A stretch of DNA of 64,000 bases, taken from positions 80,235,262-80,299,261 of the forward strand of contig CM072511.1 of NCBI GenBank assembly GCA_036898135.1. The letters run 5' to 3'. Made by a program: the position numbers and the translations under genes. This DNA comes from Oncomelania hupensis (Eukaryota; Mollusca; Gastropoda; Littorinimorpha; Pomatiopsidae). Below are positions 45,451-59,396 of the stretch, in pieces; the stretch's first letter is position 1; each line of letters opens with the position of its first letter. The notes beneath the pieces were generated by a model that was not told the DNA's origin, made no database searches, and was given only the letters and a program-made list of their open reading frames with translations.

Positions 45451-45975
45451 AAGCTTTGTATAACGTTGATGTTTTTAGTTGCTCGATATTATTTGAGAAT
45501 TTCCTCGAGTCAGTTGTTTACTATCGATCGAAGCGTATGGATAGTTCTAGTGGTAACCATGGAAGCTTCCATTCCAAATAGGGTTGTATGACGTGAGACA
45601 GTGATGATGAAATTAATTCTGATTGGTTGTGATGTTTCATGTGGGTATTCTCGCTTGTTCTGGAGTATGTGGAGACTGTATAAGTGCCGCACTGTTTCAA
45701 AAAGAGAGAGTTGACAGTAGAGAGAGCTGTTGTATTAGAGTTGAGAAAGTTGGAAAAAATGGAAAGTTCAAAGTTGAGAATTGTAGAGTGGATAAAGCGA
45801 TTGAGCGATGGTATGCAGTTGTTGATGTGTGCTGAATAAAAGTGAAAAACTACATACGACAACTCCTGACTTGTTGATGATTGAACGGGTTGCGTAGATA
45901 AACGAATCTGAGTTACACCTATCAAGAGGATTCAAGCATTGGGGCTGAATCAACTACTGCTAGAAAAACACCAAC

Positions 45976-46244
45976 ATCAAGGTAAAAGGGTAATAGCTAG
46001 TGTACCTCATACCTAAAACAAAAAAAGGAGTACTACCTCATATCTAGTATATTAAATGTAAATAGTAAGACCTAAAAGAACTAGTATACCTCATAATTAT
46101 ATAGTATACCAAAGGGATTTAACGTGAACATGATTCATTCAAGCTAGTATAAGCTAGACTGAGGTCTGATGGAGATCTATATCTATAAATAATAACGGAG
46201 GACCTACTCGGATATCTATGAGGTACACTAGCTATTACCTTGAT
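45976..46244. mobile_element. MITE-like element with internal TACCTCATA repeats
   Basis: The left end ATCAAGGTAA...TAGCTAGTGTACCTCATA (45976-46011) pairs with TATGAGGTACACTAGCTA...TTACCTTGAT (46217-46244); the left arm carries an 8-bp insert. The motif TACCTCATA recurs three times in the left half (46004, 46034, 46090 regions). Confidence 0.65.
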
Positions 46245-46579
46245 TGTACCGTTGCCAAACTATACTCTTTTCAGCCAGTTAGCAGTAAGCCCTCAGCGCG
46301 ACGACGGATGTCAACCTGCCAGAGATTCACGATATAGGATGCTTGACATTCAATGGCCAACGAGCAGTCCAATATCCTGCAGCCAATATTTTCCTCCAGC
46401 CCCAGACTTCTTTCATGGACATTGACGTCTGTCCCTGCCTTACCTCAATCAGAATAGTTCAAGCGTCAATGCTGAAGTGAAATTGAGTTTGACCCGATTC
46501 TACCAGGAGAATGAGTCCTTAGTAAAATTTACGAAAATAATATGTTTCGTTAGTGTTAGCAGAGGAGTTCTCTGGCGTT

Positions 46580-46683
46580 AAGGTTAGGTGATTTGTTACT
46601 AACAGCGCTACTATAACTCTAGTTAAACCTCCTGGTTTAACTAGGGTTATAATAGCGCTATTAGTAGCAAATCTCCTAACCTT
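46580..46683. repeat. Near-perfect 49-bp-arm hairpin
   Basis: Arms 46581-46629 and 46634-46682 match at 44 of 49 positions around a TCCT loop. Four of the five mismatches leave G-U or C-A type changes. It could be a tiny foldback element or a small-RNA precursor; the sequence alone cannot decide. Confidence 0.8.
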
Positions 46684-47149
46684 TGCATTGTAACCCTCTC
46701 TGTCAATGCCGTATTGATAACTATGGTGGTTTGCCCTGACATTATGCTTTTTTATAACGCTGAGGCAATGACTAAATGCATGTAGTGAGTGGAGTGCTTG
46801 TTCCTGATTCTCTAATTGTAACGATCTCTCTGCCCCATATACAAACACACAGAATATCGTAGAGCAGTTTGAACCCATAAATTGACCTATCCTCTTTTGC
46901 CTCGACAGATCTTTCATCTTTGTTTTGTGTTCTTTCAGTGTTGGTGTTCGTTGTCCATCATCTCGCGTCTCCTTGTTTACATCATACTGAATTCATAGCT
47001 CATCTTCATCCGAAAAAAATCTGGTCGAAAATAGAAATTTAGGATTGTAGAATAAGCCTATGATAGGTGCGCTGTCTTCTGAAACCATGCTGCTGTGGGC
47101 AGAGGATGTTATTTTTCTCAAAGTGTCACATTGTTGAGGAAACTATTAT
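46684..47149. other. No feature recognised
   Basis: Sequence between the 104-nt hairpin and a degenerate LINE. No domain in the 132-codon minus frame (46519-46917), which partly crosses the hairpin. Confidence 0.5.
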
Positions 47150-48330
47150 GTGCTCTATCACTTAGCAAGCTATACAAGTCATGGAAATAGACCGGTAGTT
47201 CGCGGGGTCGTAGTGTTCCCCCTTCTTGTAGATTGGTGTCACAAAGGCTCTCCTCCTGTCGATTGGCACCTATTCAGTTCCCAAGGACTGCTAGTAAAGG
47301 CAGACCAAAGCTTGTGCTACCTTCTGAGCTAGCTCCTTCAGGATGCGAGCACTGATCCCATCTGGATCATAGCTTTAGGAGGATCTTCTTGACGCCCTCG
47401 TCAGAGGCGGCGATGCTGTCAAGCGGAGGAATGCCCCAGGACGGCATCTTACACTTGCTATTGAATTTCTCCTCGTCGTCCATCCCCAAACATTGACTGA
47501 AACTGTCCGTTTAGCGCCGCTGCTTTTCCTTTGGGGTCTGAACGCAGGATGCCGTTGACCTTCAGATGTGCCACTCCGGCGGCTGACGATCTCTGGTTCT
47601 TGATAAAGCACAAGAAGCGCTTGTACTTGCTTGCTCTGAGGGATCCTCCGAGATCAAAGTGCTGTTCACGTAATCCAAGTAGGCTCTGCGGATGTGGCGC
47701 TGGGTTTCTCTACTGCGATTCTTCATTTCATGGTTGTGTTCAGAAAAGCCAGTCTTCTTCCATAACCTTTACGCCCTCTCATGCCTGTTAATAAGTCAGT
47801 TGATAGTAGATGTTATCAAGGGCTGATGATTTTTGCTGGTAGAAGTTTGCTTGTGCGATTGTAGGCCTGGGCGGCTTCAAGAAGCTTAGTCCAGAAGTAG
47901 TCCCACAGCACCGAATGAGGACTCGCCCTGGGCACTAAGGCCGGCAATGTGAGAGGGGATGCTGCTGACCTCTACTCTGAGACCTTTCCAAACGGCTTTG
48001 TTGTATAGGGGGACTGACCTGGACACTGGCTTTTTTCTTCTGCACATGGATATTGAATTCCGCGTACACGATATTGTGGTCTGATAGTCAAGGTACTGGC
48101 TCGTTGCGTGGGATCTGGTCTGGGGCGTTGGTTAACAACAATAACAACAATTGGAGGGTGTTGTCAAGCCTTGTATAAAACATCATGTGCTCGAAGTCAT
48201 GATCGTTGATGATGCCTATTTGATTTTGGTGGAGATCAGGTGTTACATAGTGTGTACACAAAGCGTGGCTCCTAAACCACCCACATAGCCGGATTAGGAA
48301 TAATCATCAAAATTCTTCTGTGAAAAGTAA
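47150..48330 (-). mobile_element. LINE ORF2 endonuclease-RT linker region, degenerate
   Basis: Reading leftwards, recognisable blocks are NDHDFEHMMFYTRLDN and LSDHNIVYAEFNI (end of the endonuclease, about 48050-48210). RRAYLDYVNSTL (about 47655-47690) follows. Next are GILRSDPKGKAAALNGQF (about 47500-47550) and a broken version of the DPxGI-RILKELA block (about 47320-47390). At least five frame changes are needed. It belongs to a different LINE family from the 50-52 kb copy. Confidence 0.7.
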
Positions 48331-49203
48331 GGGTCATAAAAGATCCACATCGGCGTGTGTGTGTTGTCCAAAGGCTAGCCCGGTGAAGGATAAATGTTCG
48401 TTTGTTAGGGGGGTAATGGGTTGGTGAGAATTAACCGTTTTTTAGCAGCGCATTCGTTTCGTAAACCTTCTATTTATCAAATGACAGATTGTGTGTTGTC
48501 TACCGCTTTGCTATCAAGGATACGCTTTTAAGCGCCCAACTTGTATAATGCCCCTGAGGTTTTGAGGTTGGACTTGAAAGATGTGCGAGATATACAATGC
48601 CTGACGGGGAAAAAAGGAAGAGAGTTCTAGAGCTGTGGGCCATAGATAGAAATATTGTGTGTTACGTTTTGATCAGGCTGCGCTATCTTAAAAATTCAAA
48701 TTTATTTCAAGTTTGATTTATTTGCTTTGGTTGTTGATGGCAGTTTCAGCAAGCTATGACTCAGATATTGAAAACATGGTAATAAACATTTAAGAAATCT
48801 TTCTTTGATGTTTTCTTCCTTAACACATGGCGTGCTTTCAAATATATATGTATAAACGTTTATGATTCAGAGAGAGGCATTTTTTTCTACAGGTGCTCAA
48901 GTGCTAATGGACGTTATGTCAAAGGACGCTTGTACATCTAACGTCTTTGAGGTTGTATTCATTAATTCATCACTTTGAACATATTTATTGGTAAATTATA
49001 TTATCTTATTCGTTATTCTTCTTCTCTCCTCTCGCCAACTCTCCCTCGTTTTTCTTTCACTGTTTTATATTGCCCAGGAGGGCTGTCTTGAGAGTTCTCC
49101 ACTGATAAATACGAACTAGAGGTCAAACAGTTGGCCTTTTTATCTCTGACAGCCCATATCCATCTCTATCCCCCTTCTTCCCCCTCATCTCTCTCTCCCT
49201 TAC
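48331..49203. other. No feature recognised
   Basis: AT-rich sequence, pyrimidine-rich from about 49015. Confidence 0.5.
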
Positions 49204-49226
49204 CCTCTCTCTCTCTCTCTCTCTCA
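49204..49226. repeat. CT microsatellite
   Basis: Eleven CT units at the end of a pyrimidine-rich stretch. Confidence 0.9.
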
Positions 49227-49272
49227 GCAAGCTATTAATAATAACTAAATAAATAATAATAAATAACTAAAT

Positions 49273-49567
49273 AACAATAGAGCTCCTGCTTATTTAAAAG
49301 CACTTTTTAGCAAGTCATCGTCTTGTTATTCATCTTCCCGACATAATTTGACATTTCCAAGGCCACGCTTAGACATATTTAAAACATCTCTGTCCTATTC
49401 TGGTCCAAGCGTGTGGAATTCTCTACCAGAAGAGGCCATCTTTTAAAACAAGGCTCCATAAATATTTAAACTCCCTTTGCTCTTAATATTTGAGATGATT
49501 GTATACCTCTTTGTTATTTCCTATCCTGCCACAATTTAAGTTAATAAGAATGTATGAATTTACTTGT

Positions 49568-49601
<34 letters not shown>

Positions 49602-49813
49602 CCTTGTGTGTGCGGAGGGAGGAGGAGAGGGATGGGGAGTGTATTAAAATCCATTAATTTACTTAGTGATTTGTTACCGTAGTTAAGGAATATGTTTGTT
49701 TCAAATTATTTTATTTTAATTATTTTGTTTGTTTTGCATTGTTTATTAAGTACTAGCTGTAAGACAGGTCCAAAGGAACTAATGCTATTATCCTATGAAA
49801 GGTTTCGACTTTG

Positions 49814-49825
<12 letters not shown>
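49273..49825 (+). mobile_element. LINE ORF2 C-terminus and 3' end
   Basis: An open frame too short for most gene finders (49273-49446, 57 codons) encodes NNRAPAYLKALFSKSS, FPRPRLDIFKTSLSYSG and PSVWNSLPEEAIF. This is the same C-terminal signature (xxxWNSLP) as at 20.6 kb but a different family. The 3' region contains a GT tract and ends AGCTGTAAGACAGGTCC...AAAGGTTTCGAC. That end is repeated at 58902-58981. Confidence 0.75.
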
Positions 49826-49850
<25 letters not shown>

Positions 49851-49885
49851 TCTCTCTCGCTCTCTCTCTTTCTCTCTTTCTCTTC
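49818..49885. repeat. CT microsatellite
   Basis: About 30 CT units with interruptions, next to the LINE 3' end at 49825. Confidence 0.94.
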
Positions 49886-49949
49886 GATATAAGGACATGT
49901 CATAAGTAGTTACGCACTCGGCTGACCGGAAAACTGCGGCTAATCGTTA

Positions 49950-52604
49950 TGACGGCCCACTAACGCCCAAACCTGGTAATTCAAATATCATGGGATAATT
50001 ACAAGTATCATGGGATAATTCTAAATATCAAGGGATTATTACAATTATAATTGAAAACTTATAAAATATCTTCGCGTGATCCTGTTTGATTTAGTTTTGA
50101 CTCTAGCAATCCGGCTGAACACATGATATAGATGTTGTTGGTGCTGTAGGTATTTCTCACAGATTATTCTGAGGTTGAAAATCTGTTCAGTGGTACTTCG
50201 CCCTGCCCTGAATCCTGCTTGTTCTTCAGTTATGATTTGTTCATCTTGAGGTTTCAATCTGTTGAGTATTATTTTCAGGAGGACCTTGCTGGGATGGCTG
50301 AAGAGGCTGATGGTGCAGTAATTTTCACACTCCTGAAGGTTACCCTTTTTGGGAAGAGTGATGACAAGCGACTGGGTCCATGGTGTAGGCCACTTCCACT
50401 CTGCCAGATCTTGTTACAGATAATGATGAGGGCATCAATCATCGCTTCTCCTCCTGCTTGTAGCAGTTCCGCGGGTATGTTGTCCACTCCCGCTGACTTC
50501 CCTTTCTTCAGCGATTGCACTGCTGCCTCAACTTCTTCCCGGAGAATTGGGAGGATTTCTTCTTCTTCTCTGTTCTCGGGACATGCTAGAACTGATGGGT
50601 CTCCACTTTGGCATTTGGTGTATTGTTGTAAAGGTCAGAGCAGTACTCTGTCCATCTGTCCAAGACTTCTTGTTCTTCTGTAAGGCATATGCCAGACTTG
50701 CTTTGTATCGTGGAGACTTTGCGCTGTTTAACACTTGTCAGCCGCTTCACAGTCTGGTAGGCCTTCTTACTGTTGCTCTTGTTCAGACTGTTCTCTATTT
50801 CCTGGCATTGATCTTCTATCCAGTTCTCCTTTGCTGTGCGCATGCCTTTTCGGATGTCATTGTTGATTTTTCGGTAGACATCAGCTCCCTGTGAGGTGTT
50901 CTTTTTATTTTTTTTATCTCTCTTCGTTTATCACACAGATCCAAAAGTTCAGGTGTGATCCACGGCTTCTTCTTTGGTCGGTGCTTGCCAAGGATCTCAG
51001 TGGCGGCATCTGTCAAGCTGAGTTGAAGGTGGTGGTCATGGTGTTGACATCTGCTTCACCAGCCCCCAAAATGAGCAGTGGTGCAAATTTCCCTCCAATT
51101 GTGGCTTGAAATAGTTCTGCCACCTCCGGGTCTTGCAGTTTGTCCAGGTCGAACTTCAGTCTAGTGCACTTTGCTGTATTTACTCTCTTCAAGTGGAGCC
51201 GGAAAGACATCATCACGAGATCGTGGTCACTTCCGATGTCCTGCCAATGTTAATGCTTGATCTGAAGCGTTTCGTGACCATGATGTAGTCAATCTGGTTA
51301 TGATGCTCCCCGCCAGGACTGTGCCATGTCCATCGTCTGGAGTTTATGTGGAGACCAGTACCAGATTGTTGTATCTTTCAAACTCCAAGAGTCTCAAGCC
51401 CCTGTCATTTGTCTCGTTGTTGCAGTGGGGTCCACATGTGTCTCCCTAGTTGTGGTGCGCATCTTGGCCAACCTTGGCATTCCAGTCACCTTGCACTATG
51501 ACTATGTCCTTCTTCGGCACTTGGTCAAGGACCGCCTGTAGATTTTCATAAAAATCATCCACTTCGCTGTCGTCATAGTCTGATGTTGGGGCATAGGCCT
51601 GGATGATGGTGAGGTTGAAAGGGGCTGCTCTCAGACGGATGGTAATGAGTCTACTGGAGACTGGGCGGCAACCCATGACAGTGGCTAGAATGTTCTTGTG
51701 GACCAAGAATCCAACGCTGTGTCATCTCTACCGCTGAAATATAGCTTGTGGCCTTTTTCGGTCGTTGTTTCACCTAGGCCTTTCCAGCGCAGTTCGCTGA
51801 TACCTAGAACGTTCCATCGATAGTGGTCCAGCTCGTGGGCCAGTTCTTCTAATTTTCCTTCCGCAGTTACAGTCCTGACATTCCAGGTTTCTATGACGAT
51901 GTTTTTTTCTTATGCGGATCTTGCTAAATTGTCCATCAGTAGCATACTTATCACCTCCGTCCTGGTGGCGAACGGAAGGCGCGGTCCTTGTTGAGCAGGG
52001 CGACGACCGATCCGGCATGGAATTAGTGGATAGTTTCATCATGTAGTGTGTCTTGGGCAAAAAAAGACCTGGCGGTGCCCAATCCTCTCCAGGCTGTTGG
52101 CCACAGCCGAAATCCACAAATACAGTGTGGCTCGCCTTGGCCCTGAGCACGTGGTCGTTGAACCTGTAGTAACGTGAGGTTCCTCAGCCCTGGCCGGTGA
52201 TTTCTGTGTAGAAGACTTTTGCCCACTGATGCCGTGCCAACATCACCCCTGTTAGTCGCCTCTTACGGCACGCCGGGAAACGTTGGGTCTATTCTATTTA
52301 AAGCCCGAACCCACAGGGACTAGAGCCAACACCAAAAATTAATCATGATCACTCAAAAGTATTTACAAGTTTTAGTGATAGTTGTAATTATCTAATAATA
52401 ATTGTAACTATCTCACGATAATTGTTATTATTACGCAAGAATTGTAATTATCAGTTTTTTGCGCTAGGAAGACATAGCAAATACTTATAGTTATTAAAAT
52501 TAACAATGTGGATTACCTTTATCTCTGTAAATTACACAGATAACGTGTTAATTTCAAATATCTCGTGATACTGGAAACTGGGTTTGGGCGCTAGTAAGCC
52601 GTCA
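49950..52604. mobile_element. TIR element (TA target) split by a LINE
   Basis: TGACGGCCCACTAACGCCC at 49950 and the complement of TGACGGCTTACTAGCGCCC ending at 52604 match at 21 of 24 positions. TA lies on each side (49948-49949, 52605-52606). Subterminal AATTGTAATTATC-like repeats occur next to both ends (49976-50055 and 52370-52455). The LINE at 50045-52320 fills the middle. Without it the element would be about 380 bp. Confidence 0.65.
50045..52320 (-). mobile_element. LINE endonuclease and N-terminal RT region, decayed
   Basis: Reading leftwards from 52320, a 5' leader is followed by an APE-type endonuclease with IIQAYAPTSDYDDSEVDDFY and QGDWNAKVGQD (51446-51706). A linker (50586-51216) follows, with KPWITPELLDLCDKRREIKK. 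The RT N-terminus comes next, with GKSAGVDNIPAELLQAGG (about 50430-50500), and then QAGFRAGRSTTEQIFNLR (about 50160-50220). Frameshifts separate the pieces. The copy ends before the RT catalytic YxDD and lacks its 3' half, which is unusual because TPRT normally trims the 5' end. The whole piece lies inside inverted repeats at 49950 and 52604. Confidence 0.85.
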
Positions 52605-52868
52605 TAGATCTTTCGATCTGTGATCTTCTTGTACTTTCTTTTTTTCCCCCCGACTCCCATAAAATATACTCTAGCTCTTATAGGACATCACGTGGGCGAC
52701 AAAGTCTCTTCCCATTCCTAACGTAGTAAACACCGCTAAACCTCGATCCTTTCCTGCTTAATCTTCTAAAACAAAAGTGTTCCCCTCTCTTCCTTTTTTA
52801 TTTTTTCACACCGTTCTTTCTTTCTTTCTTTCTGTGTTCTCCTTATCGTCCCTCTGCCTATTACTTTC

Positions 52869-53093
52869 TTCTTCTTCTTCTTCTTCTTCTTCTTCTTCTT
52901 CTTCTTCTTCTCCTCCTCCTTCTCTTTTCCAACCTCCTCATTCTTCTTTTCTGCCTTCGTCTTCTTCTCCTTCTTCTCCTTCTTCTTCTTCTTCTTCTTC
53001 TCCTTCTTCTTCTTCTTCTCTTTTCCAACCTCCTCATTCTTTTTTTCTGTCTTCTTCTTCTTCTTCTTCTTCTTCTTCTTCTTCTTCTTCAGC
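52869..53093. repeat. CTT polypyrimidine array
   Basis: Three CTT blocks are separated by two copies of CTTTTCCAACCTCCTCATTC (52923 and 53020 regions). The array therefore contains a higher-order duplication of about 97 bp. Confidence 0.95.
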
Positions 53094-53248
53094 ACGCAAA
53101 CTATGGAGGCTTATGAACCAGCGTAGACTAAATATCAGCATCCCAAATTACGATCATCAACGAGCCTCTCCGCCGCTCTTCGCCATTGACAGGCTTTCAA
53201 CGCAAAAGCCATTAGTGGGCCAATTTCCCCTTCATCCTAACTTTTCAC

Positions 53249-54293
<1,045 letters not shown>

Positions 54294-54858
54294 CTATCCT
54301 ATCCTATCCTATCCTGTCCCATAACCCAAAGGTCGTAGGGGCACCACAGATGATCGTTTAACCAGCATACTCCATCTTTCTCTGTCCTCAGCAGCCCTCA
54401 TGGCTTCGCTCAGTGTCAAACCAGTCCATTCTCGAATGTTGTCCTCCCACCTCTTTTTCGGTCTCCCCCTTTTTCTACCTCCTTGCACTGTGCCTTGCAG
54501 AATGGTCTTTGCAAGGCCTGATGATCTGGTGACGTGGCCATACCATCGGAGTTTCCGTTTCTTCACCACTGTGAGCAGGTCATCGTATTGTCCAATGGCT
54601 TGTGTGATGGTCTGTCGGACTTCGTCGTTGGTGATGTGTTGGGTATAGGAAATGCACAGAAGTCTTCTGTAGCACCTCATCTCCATGCTTTGTATTCTTC
54701 GTTGGAGATCTGCTGTGAGGGTCCATGCTTCGCAAGCATATAGGAAGATGGAGATGACCAGAGAGCGCAGCAGTCTTACTTTGGAATGTAGACTGATGGT
54801 TCTGTCTTTCCAAATGGGCTTCAACCTTGTCAGGGCAGCAGTTGTTTGTGCGATTCTT
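54294..54858 (-). mobile_element. LINE (endonuclease-RT family) ORF2 C-terminus, best copy
   Basis: An open frame of 171 codons (54309-54824, minus) gives the C-terminal domain after the RT palm. It contains LVISIFLYACEAWTLTAD, RRIQSMEMRCYRRLL, KKRKLRWYGHVTR and KKRWEDNIREWTGL. On the plus strand the left end is a CTATC repeat, which is the 3' tail. The copy is 5'-truncated near 54858. This protein tail is widespread among invertebrate endonuclease-reverse transcriptases. The clade (RTE or near) is my guess only. Confidence 0.88.
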
Positions 54859-55527
54859 CTATACTTTAATTTTTTTTAAATCTTTTCCTTGTCAATGTAA
54901 TGAAAAGCCTATTCAAAGTCCCATGCCATACTTAGATTTTACACCAATCATTGTTGGCTAATGTGTATTTTTTGATTTATCTATAATATTTTGTCTATAA
55001 TATTTTGTCTAGACTTCTTTGTAGCCACTCCATCAATTCTATGGCGCTTTGTCATATATTTCGATAGTGAAAAGAGTTGGTTTATACCTCATAGACTTTA
55101 TTCCAGGATATTTTTCAACAATGTACTAAATATTTTGGCAATATTTTGTTTGTCGTTTTTCCTTTTGAATTTTGTATAGACTCCTTTAACTATATTTTGT
55201 TTCTCTATATTAATATTATATGTTCTGACTCTGAAGGGATTGTTTACGTACTCGTAATAATAGCAAGAACGTATAACATCTATCTAATATGCACACCCTG
55301 ATTTTCTTATAGTAATTCACAGGTTCAACTTAATGGCCCTATTCTCTACCCCTCAAACTACCCCTATGAGCTTACAAGAAATAGTGACTCCTTTTGGCGT
55401 CTGCTGATTGGCTGCGCTACCATTGCACTTCCTCCGGAAACATGGAGAGGTGTTCATAATCGGTTGATAATTGAGTACCGACTGCCTATCACGGTTAATT
55501 CCATCACAAACGTAAGCTACACTAATA

Positions 55528-55528
<1 letters not shown>
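54859..55528. other. No feature recognised
   Basis: AT-rich sequence with a short direct repeat, TATAATATTTTGTCTA, at 54984-55013. Confidence 0.5.
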
Positions 55529-55612
<84 letters not shown>

Positions 55613-55613
55613 T
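55529..55613. repeat. GAT microsatellite
   Basis: About 28 perfect GAT units. It gives rise to false polyserine, polyhistidine and polyisoleucine frames. Confidence 0.97.
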
Positions 55614-56138
55614 AGACGAAACGCGCACAACTCCACGCTGGCAGCATGCTCAGGGAGCTTGACTGGACTCGAGAAGAGTCTCTGCTGCTTCGTCTCTCGT
55701 TTGCCCCGACGACCTGACACGTTGAGGGACTAACTTGGTAGACGAGACAGATATATCTATAGAACGCATACCAGTAGCACATTTCGTGTATGGGCGACAA
55801 TGTATGCCTGCTCAGACCCTTCAGGGAGCTTGCTTGTTTACTCTTGTATGCGTCTCCTCGCCTCAATAGCCAGGCAAGGAGGAGATTTCCGTGATTGGAA
55901 GATTGCACGCACTTCCACGACACACATCGCCACATCGCATTATAAGGCTTAAATCTTTTGACTTACCGCTCCACCTACTGTGGATTTTGTTTTGTTTTTG
56001 TTTCGTTTTTATAAGGAAGACGAGTATAAAGGCTGGATGAGATAACTTTTACCAGATTAATAGATTCATGTACATGTATTTCGCTAAAAGATTCTTTGTC
56101 AAGAGTTACAAGCCAACTCTTCGTTTGCAGCCTAGCTA

Positions 56139-56539
<401 letters not shown>

Positions 56540-58901
56540 GTGATGATATCCTGGGGAAGACACGTTTATCCTACAAGGGGAGTAAGACTTGTAGATAGAT
56601 GGGGCGTTACGCTACCTCTATCAGACGTTCTTTCACCAAAATTCCAATGCGGTGTAAGAGACTAATCACGGTGCTTGGTCACATAAAATTTATATTTGTT
56701 CTCGGGTTTTAAAGTATCATTTGGCTCACTTTAAGAAATGCTTATTACTAATCAAAGGACTAGTTTACTTGGTCTCAAGAGAAGAAGAGCTAGTGGCACA
56801 CAACAATACAAATAGAATGACACCAGTCGTATGTATGTGATTTCAACTTGTATATAGTCAACACAAATTCTAACATTACTTCAATTAAAGGTAAATTAAT
56901 AATTATAATTGTTCAATGTGCTGGGTAATTTCTTTAGCAGTTCTTCTTCAACACTTCTAATATTGTTCTGGTGGTCTAATATGTGTCCGAGTTGAGTTAG
57001 ACTTTAGTTGCCTTTGAGAGAGACTTAGCTGCTATGCGTCAGCGAGTGCTTGAGTCCGTCGGTCAGTCTGAGGGGTCTTGCCTCTCGGGATGATCGGGTG
57101 AGTCGTGTAGCTACGGGGTTGGACGTGGCGAGGTAGAATCTAGGTTGATCTCCTTCTGTACCACGGGAGCAAGCGCCATGCGTTGCCTCCACAAACCGTC
57201 CCAGAGCTGAACTGTAAAATCCAGAACTCTGGCTACAATATTCTATCCAGATATGGGTATGCGGTGCCCTCTGCAATAAGTCTATAGCATCAGACACCTG
57301 CCGAGTTTCCCATATCAATCAGTTCGTCGGAATTAGAGCATGTTCTAAACGTGGAAAATCATCGCAAATCACGCTGCAAACCGATTTGACTGAGATGACT
57401 GGGTGATAGTCTCACGAAATCAGTGACTCACGTCATGATTCTCCTTATGATTGCAATCAAAACGTTTGTCATCAGACCCATCAGCAGCTGTAGCGGGAAA
57501 GCAAGACATGACCAGAAATCGCAACTGGGCCAGCATTAATCATGATATTGCCATCTTCCAATTCCTTATCCCGTCGTCCAAGGAGACGATGGCTTTTGAT
57601 GGATCAAAAACGCGCCTCTAGCCGAAATGGCGCATTTTTCTTGGTAGCTATGTCATTTGGTAGGACATGGGGTCATCATACATTTGTCGGTCTTAAAATG
57701 AGGTTGGCAGACTGGATGTAGATGTCAGTCTTATAGGCACAAAGCGCAATATGCTTTGCTTGCTTGCTTAGTGATTACACAGTAAACTATTGCTCGTCGT
57801 GAAACTCGGTTCAGAATAGTTGCTGATGCTTTCAGACTATATAGATGCAACACGCAATGGTTTATTGATGACGGTGAGCCAGTAGAGAACTTTACATCGA
57901 CCAGCGAAACTTGGTTCGTAGTTATTCCTTTCGTGTCCGGTTATGCAATAGGGAAATCCTTACGAACTTTTCTTCGTGCCTGTGGTTCTGAAGCGGCAGC
58001 GCCTTTAGTTGCAGACGAAATTTTGTTCCTTCTTATCCAGGGGAGGCAAATGCCATCATAACTCTAATTTGCGGAAGTTGTTTTCCTCGAAAACGCACGA
58101 GTCTTTAGATTTGGTTCATCACGGGCTAAAACAGACACTTTTTCCAACGAAAGTTTAGTTGGAGTTTAGGATAGAGCATTGGTAATTTTTTTTCTTTTCC
58201 TTTTTTTTTCTTTAAAACACATAATTATTAGGGAGCTTCTATGGTCACAACTCGTGTTCATTGTCTACGCTACCTTACTAACTAACCCGTTTAGGCCTAC
58301 GAACCTAGTAGCATAGGGCTCATCTAAACCAAGGGATGTTCGTGCACATTCATAAGAATACACCAGGAGAGTGATTTTATAACTTTACTATTCTCATAGG
58401 AGACTCTTGAAATCTAGACATAATATAATAATGCAAAACTTATATTCAAAATCTCATTGGAACCATAAACTCCTCCCTTTTTTCGGAGCAAAGTGCGCCA
58501 ATGTTAATGAATCCACAACAACAAATGGTGAGATAATACATTTATTCAAGCTTACGTTTATAGCAGTTGACCAGAAACTTACATGAGAATCACGATTCGT
58601 CAAAATGAGGAAAATTTCTCATTTTCACTCAGCAGTTTTCTGCGTAATGCAAATGAGGAGGTCGTGACCTTCCGGAAGCGCAAAAGTTATGACGTAGATA
58701 GGGAGGGCGGAGGGGGGGGGGGGGGGGGATTTCCTACGAAAAAGAACTACGAACCAAGTTTCTGTGCTTTGTAAAGCTCTCTATTGTCTTCTAATGGAGT
58801 TGACAGGTATGGTTGTAGTAGTATTTTTTAGTCATCTAAGAATTAAATGTACGACGTTTTATTGGATTAAGTGATTGTTTACAAGGTAAAATATTATCAT
58901 A
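56540..58901. other. No gene recognised; largest blank stretch
   Basis: A 97-codon minus frame (57025-57318) lies in a GC-richer patch but has no domain I recognise. The G homopolymer at 58711 is the only simple repeat. This is the best place in the window to look for a diverged host exon. Confidence 0.5.
58711..58729. repeat. G homopolymer
   Basis: A run of 18 G after GGGAGGGCGGA. Its length is likely to be uncertain in the assembly. Confidence 0.9.
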
Positions 58902-58981
58902 CAGCTGTAAGACAGGTCCAGATGACCTAATCCTAAGATCCTAATTAAAGGTTTCAACGTTGACCTCGATTTCGACTTCTC
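58902..58981 (+). mobile_element. LINE 3'-end fragment
   Basis: CAGCTGTAAGACAGGTCCAG and TTAAAGGTTTCAACGTTGACC match the 3' end of the LINE at 49273-49825 (49753-49820). Only about 80 bp remain. Confidence 0.6.
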
Positions 58982-59396
58982 TTGAAATGAATGAGGCTGA
59001 CAGGACTGGATGTAGCTTTCAGTCTCAGCACAAGGCTTATGCTTCATTAACTGAATAACTGACCTTTGACCTCATTTCTGAGCGAACCACGCGGCTTGAA
59101 GTGTGCGTCGTTTGTGTGTGTAGGGTAGAGTAGGGTCTAGTTTATCAACCTAAAACCCAAAACAAATTGCGAGCCACTGTTTTTCCGGGTTCTATCTCTT
59201 AGCGGCTTTGGTAGATGCTATTTTATCTCCAGAATGTTGGCTAGCCATTGCTATTTAATAGGCACAAAAACTACGGAATTTAGGCATTTTAAAAAATAAC
59301 TATACTTTCAACTGAGTTATTTGTTTGTTGTACGCTTCTTTTTCAGTGGGGAAACACTCACTGTGAATCGTAAAAGCTGTGGAGAAGACGTGTTGT

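Noticed and set aside
57025..57318. 97-codon minus-strand frame as a host exon
   Set aside because: No domain recognised and no supporting context. Recorded as unexplained rather than annotated.
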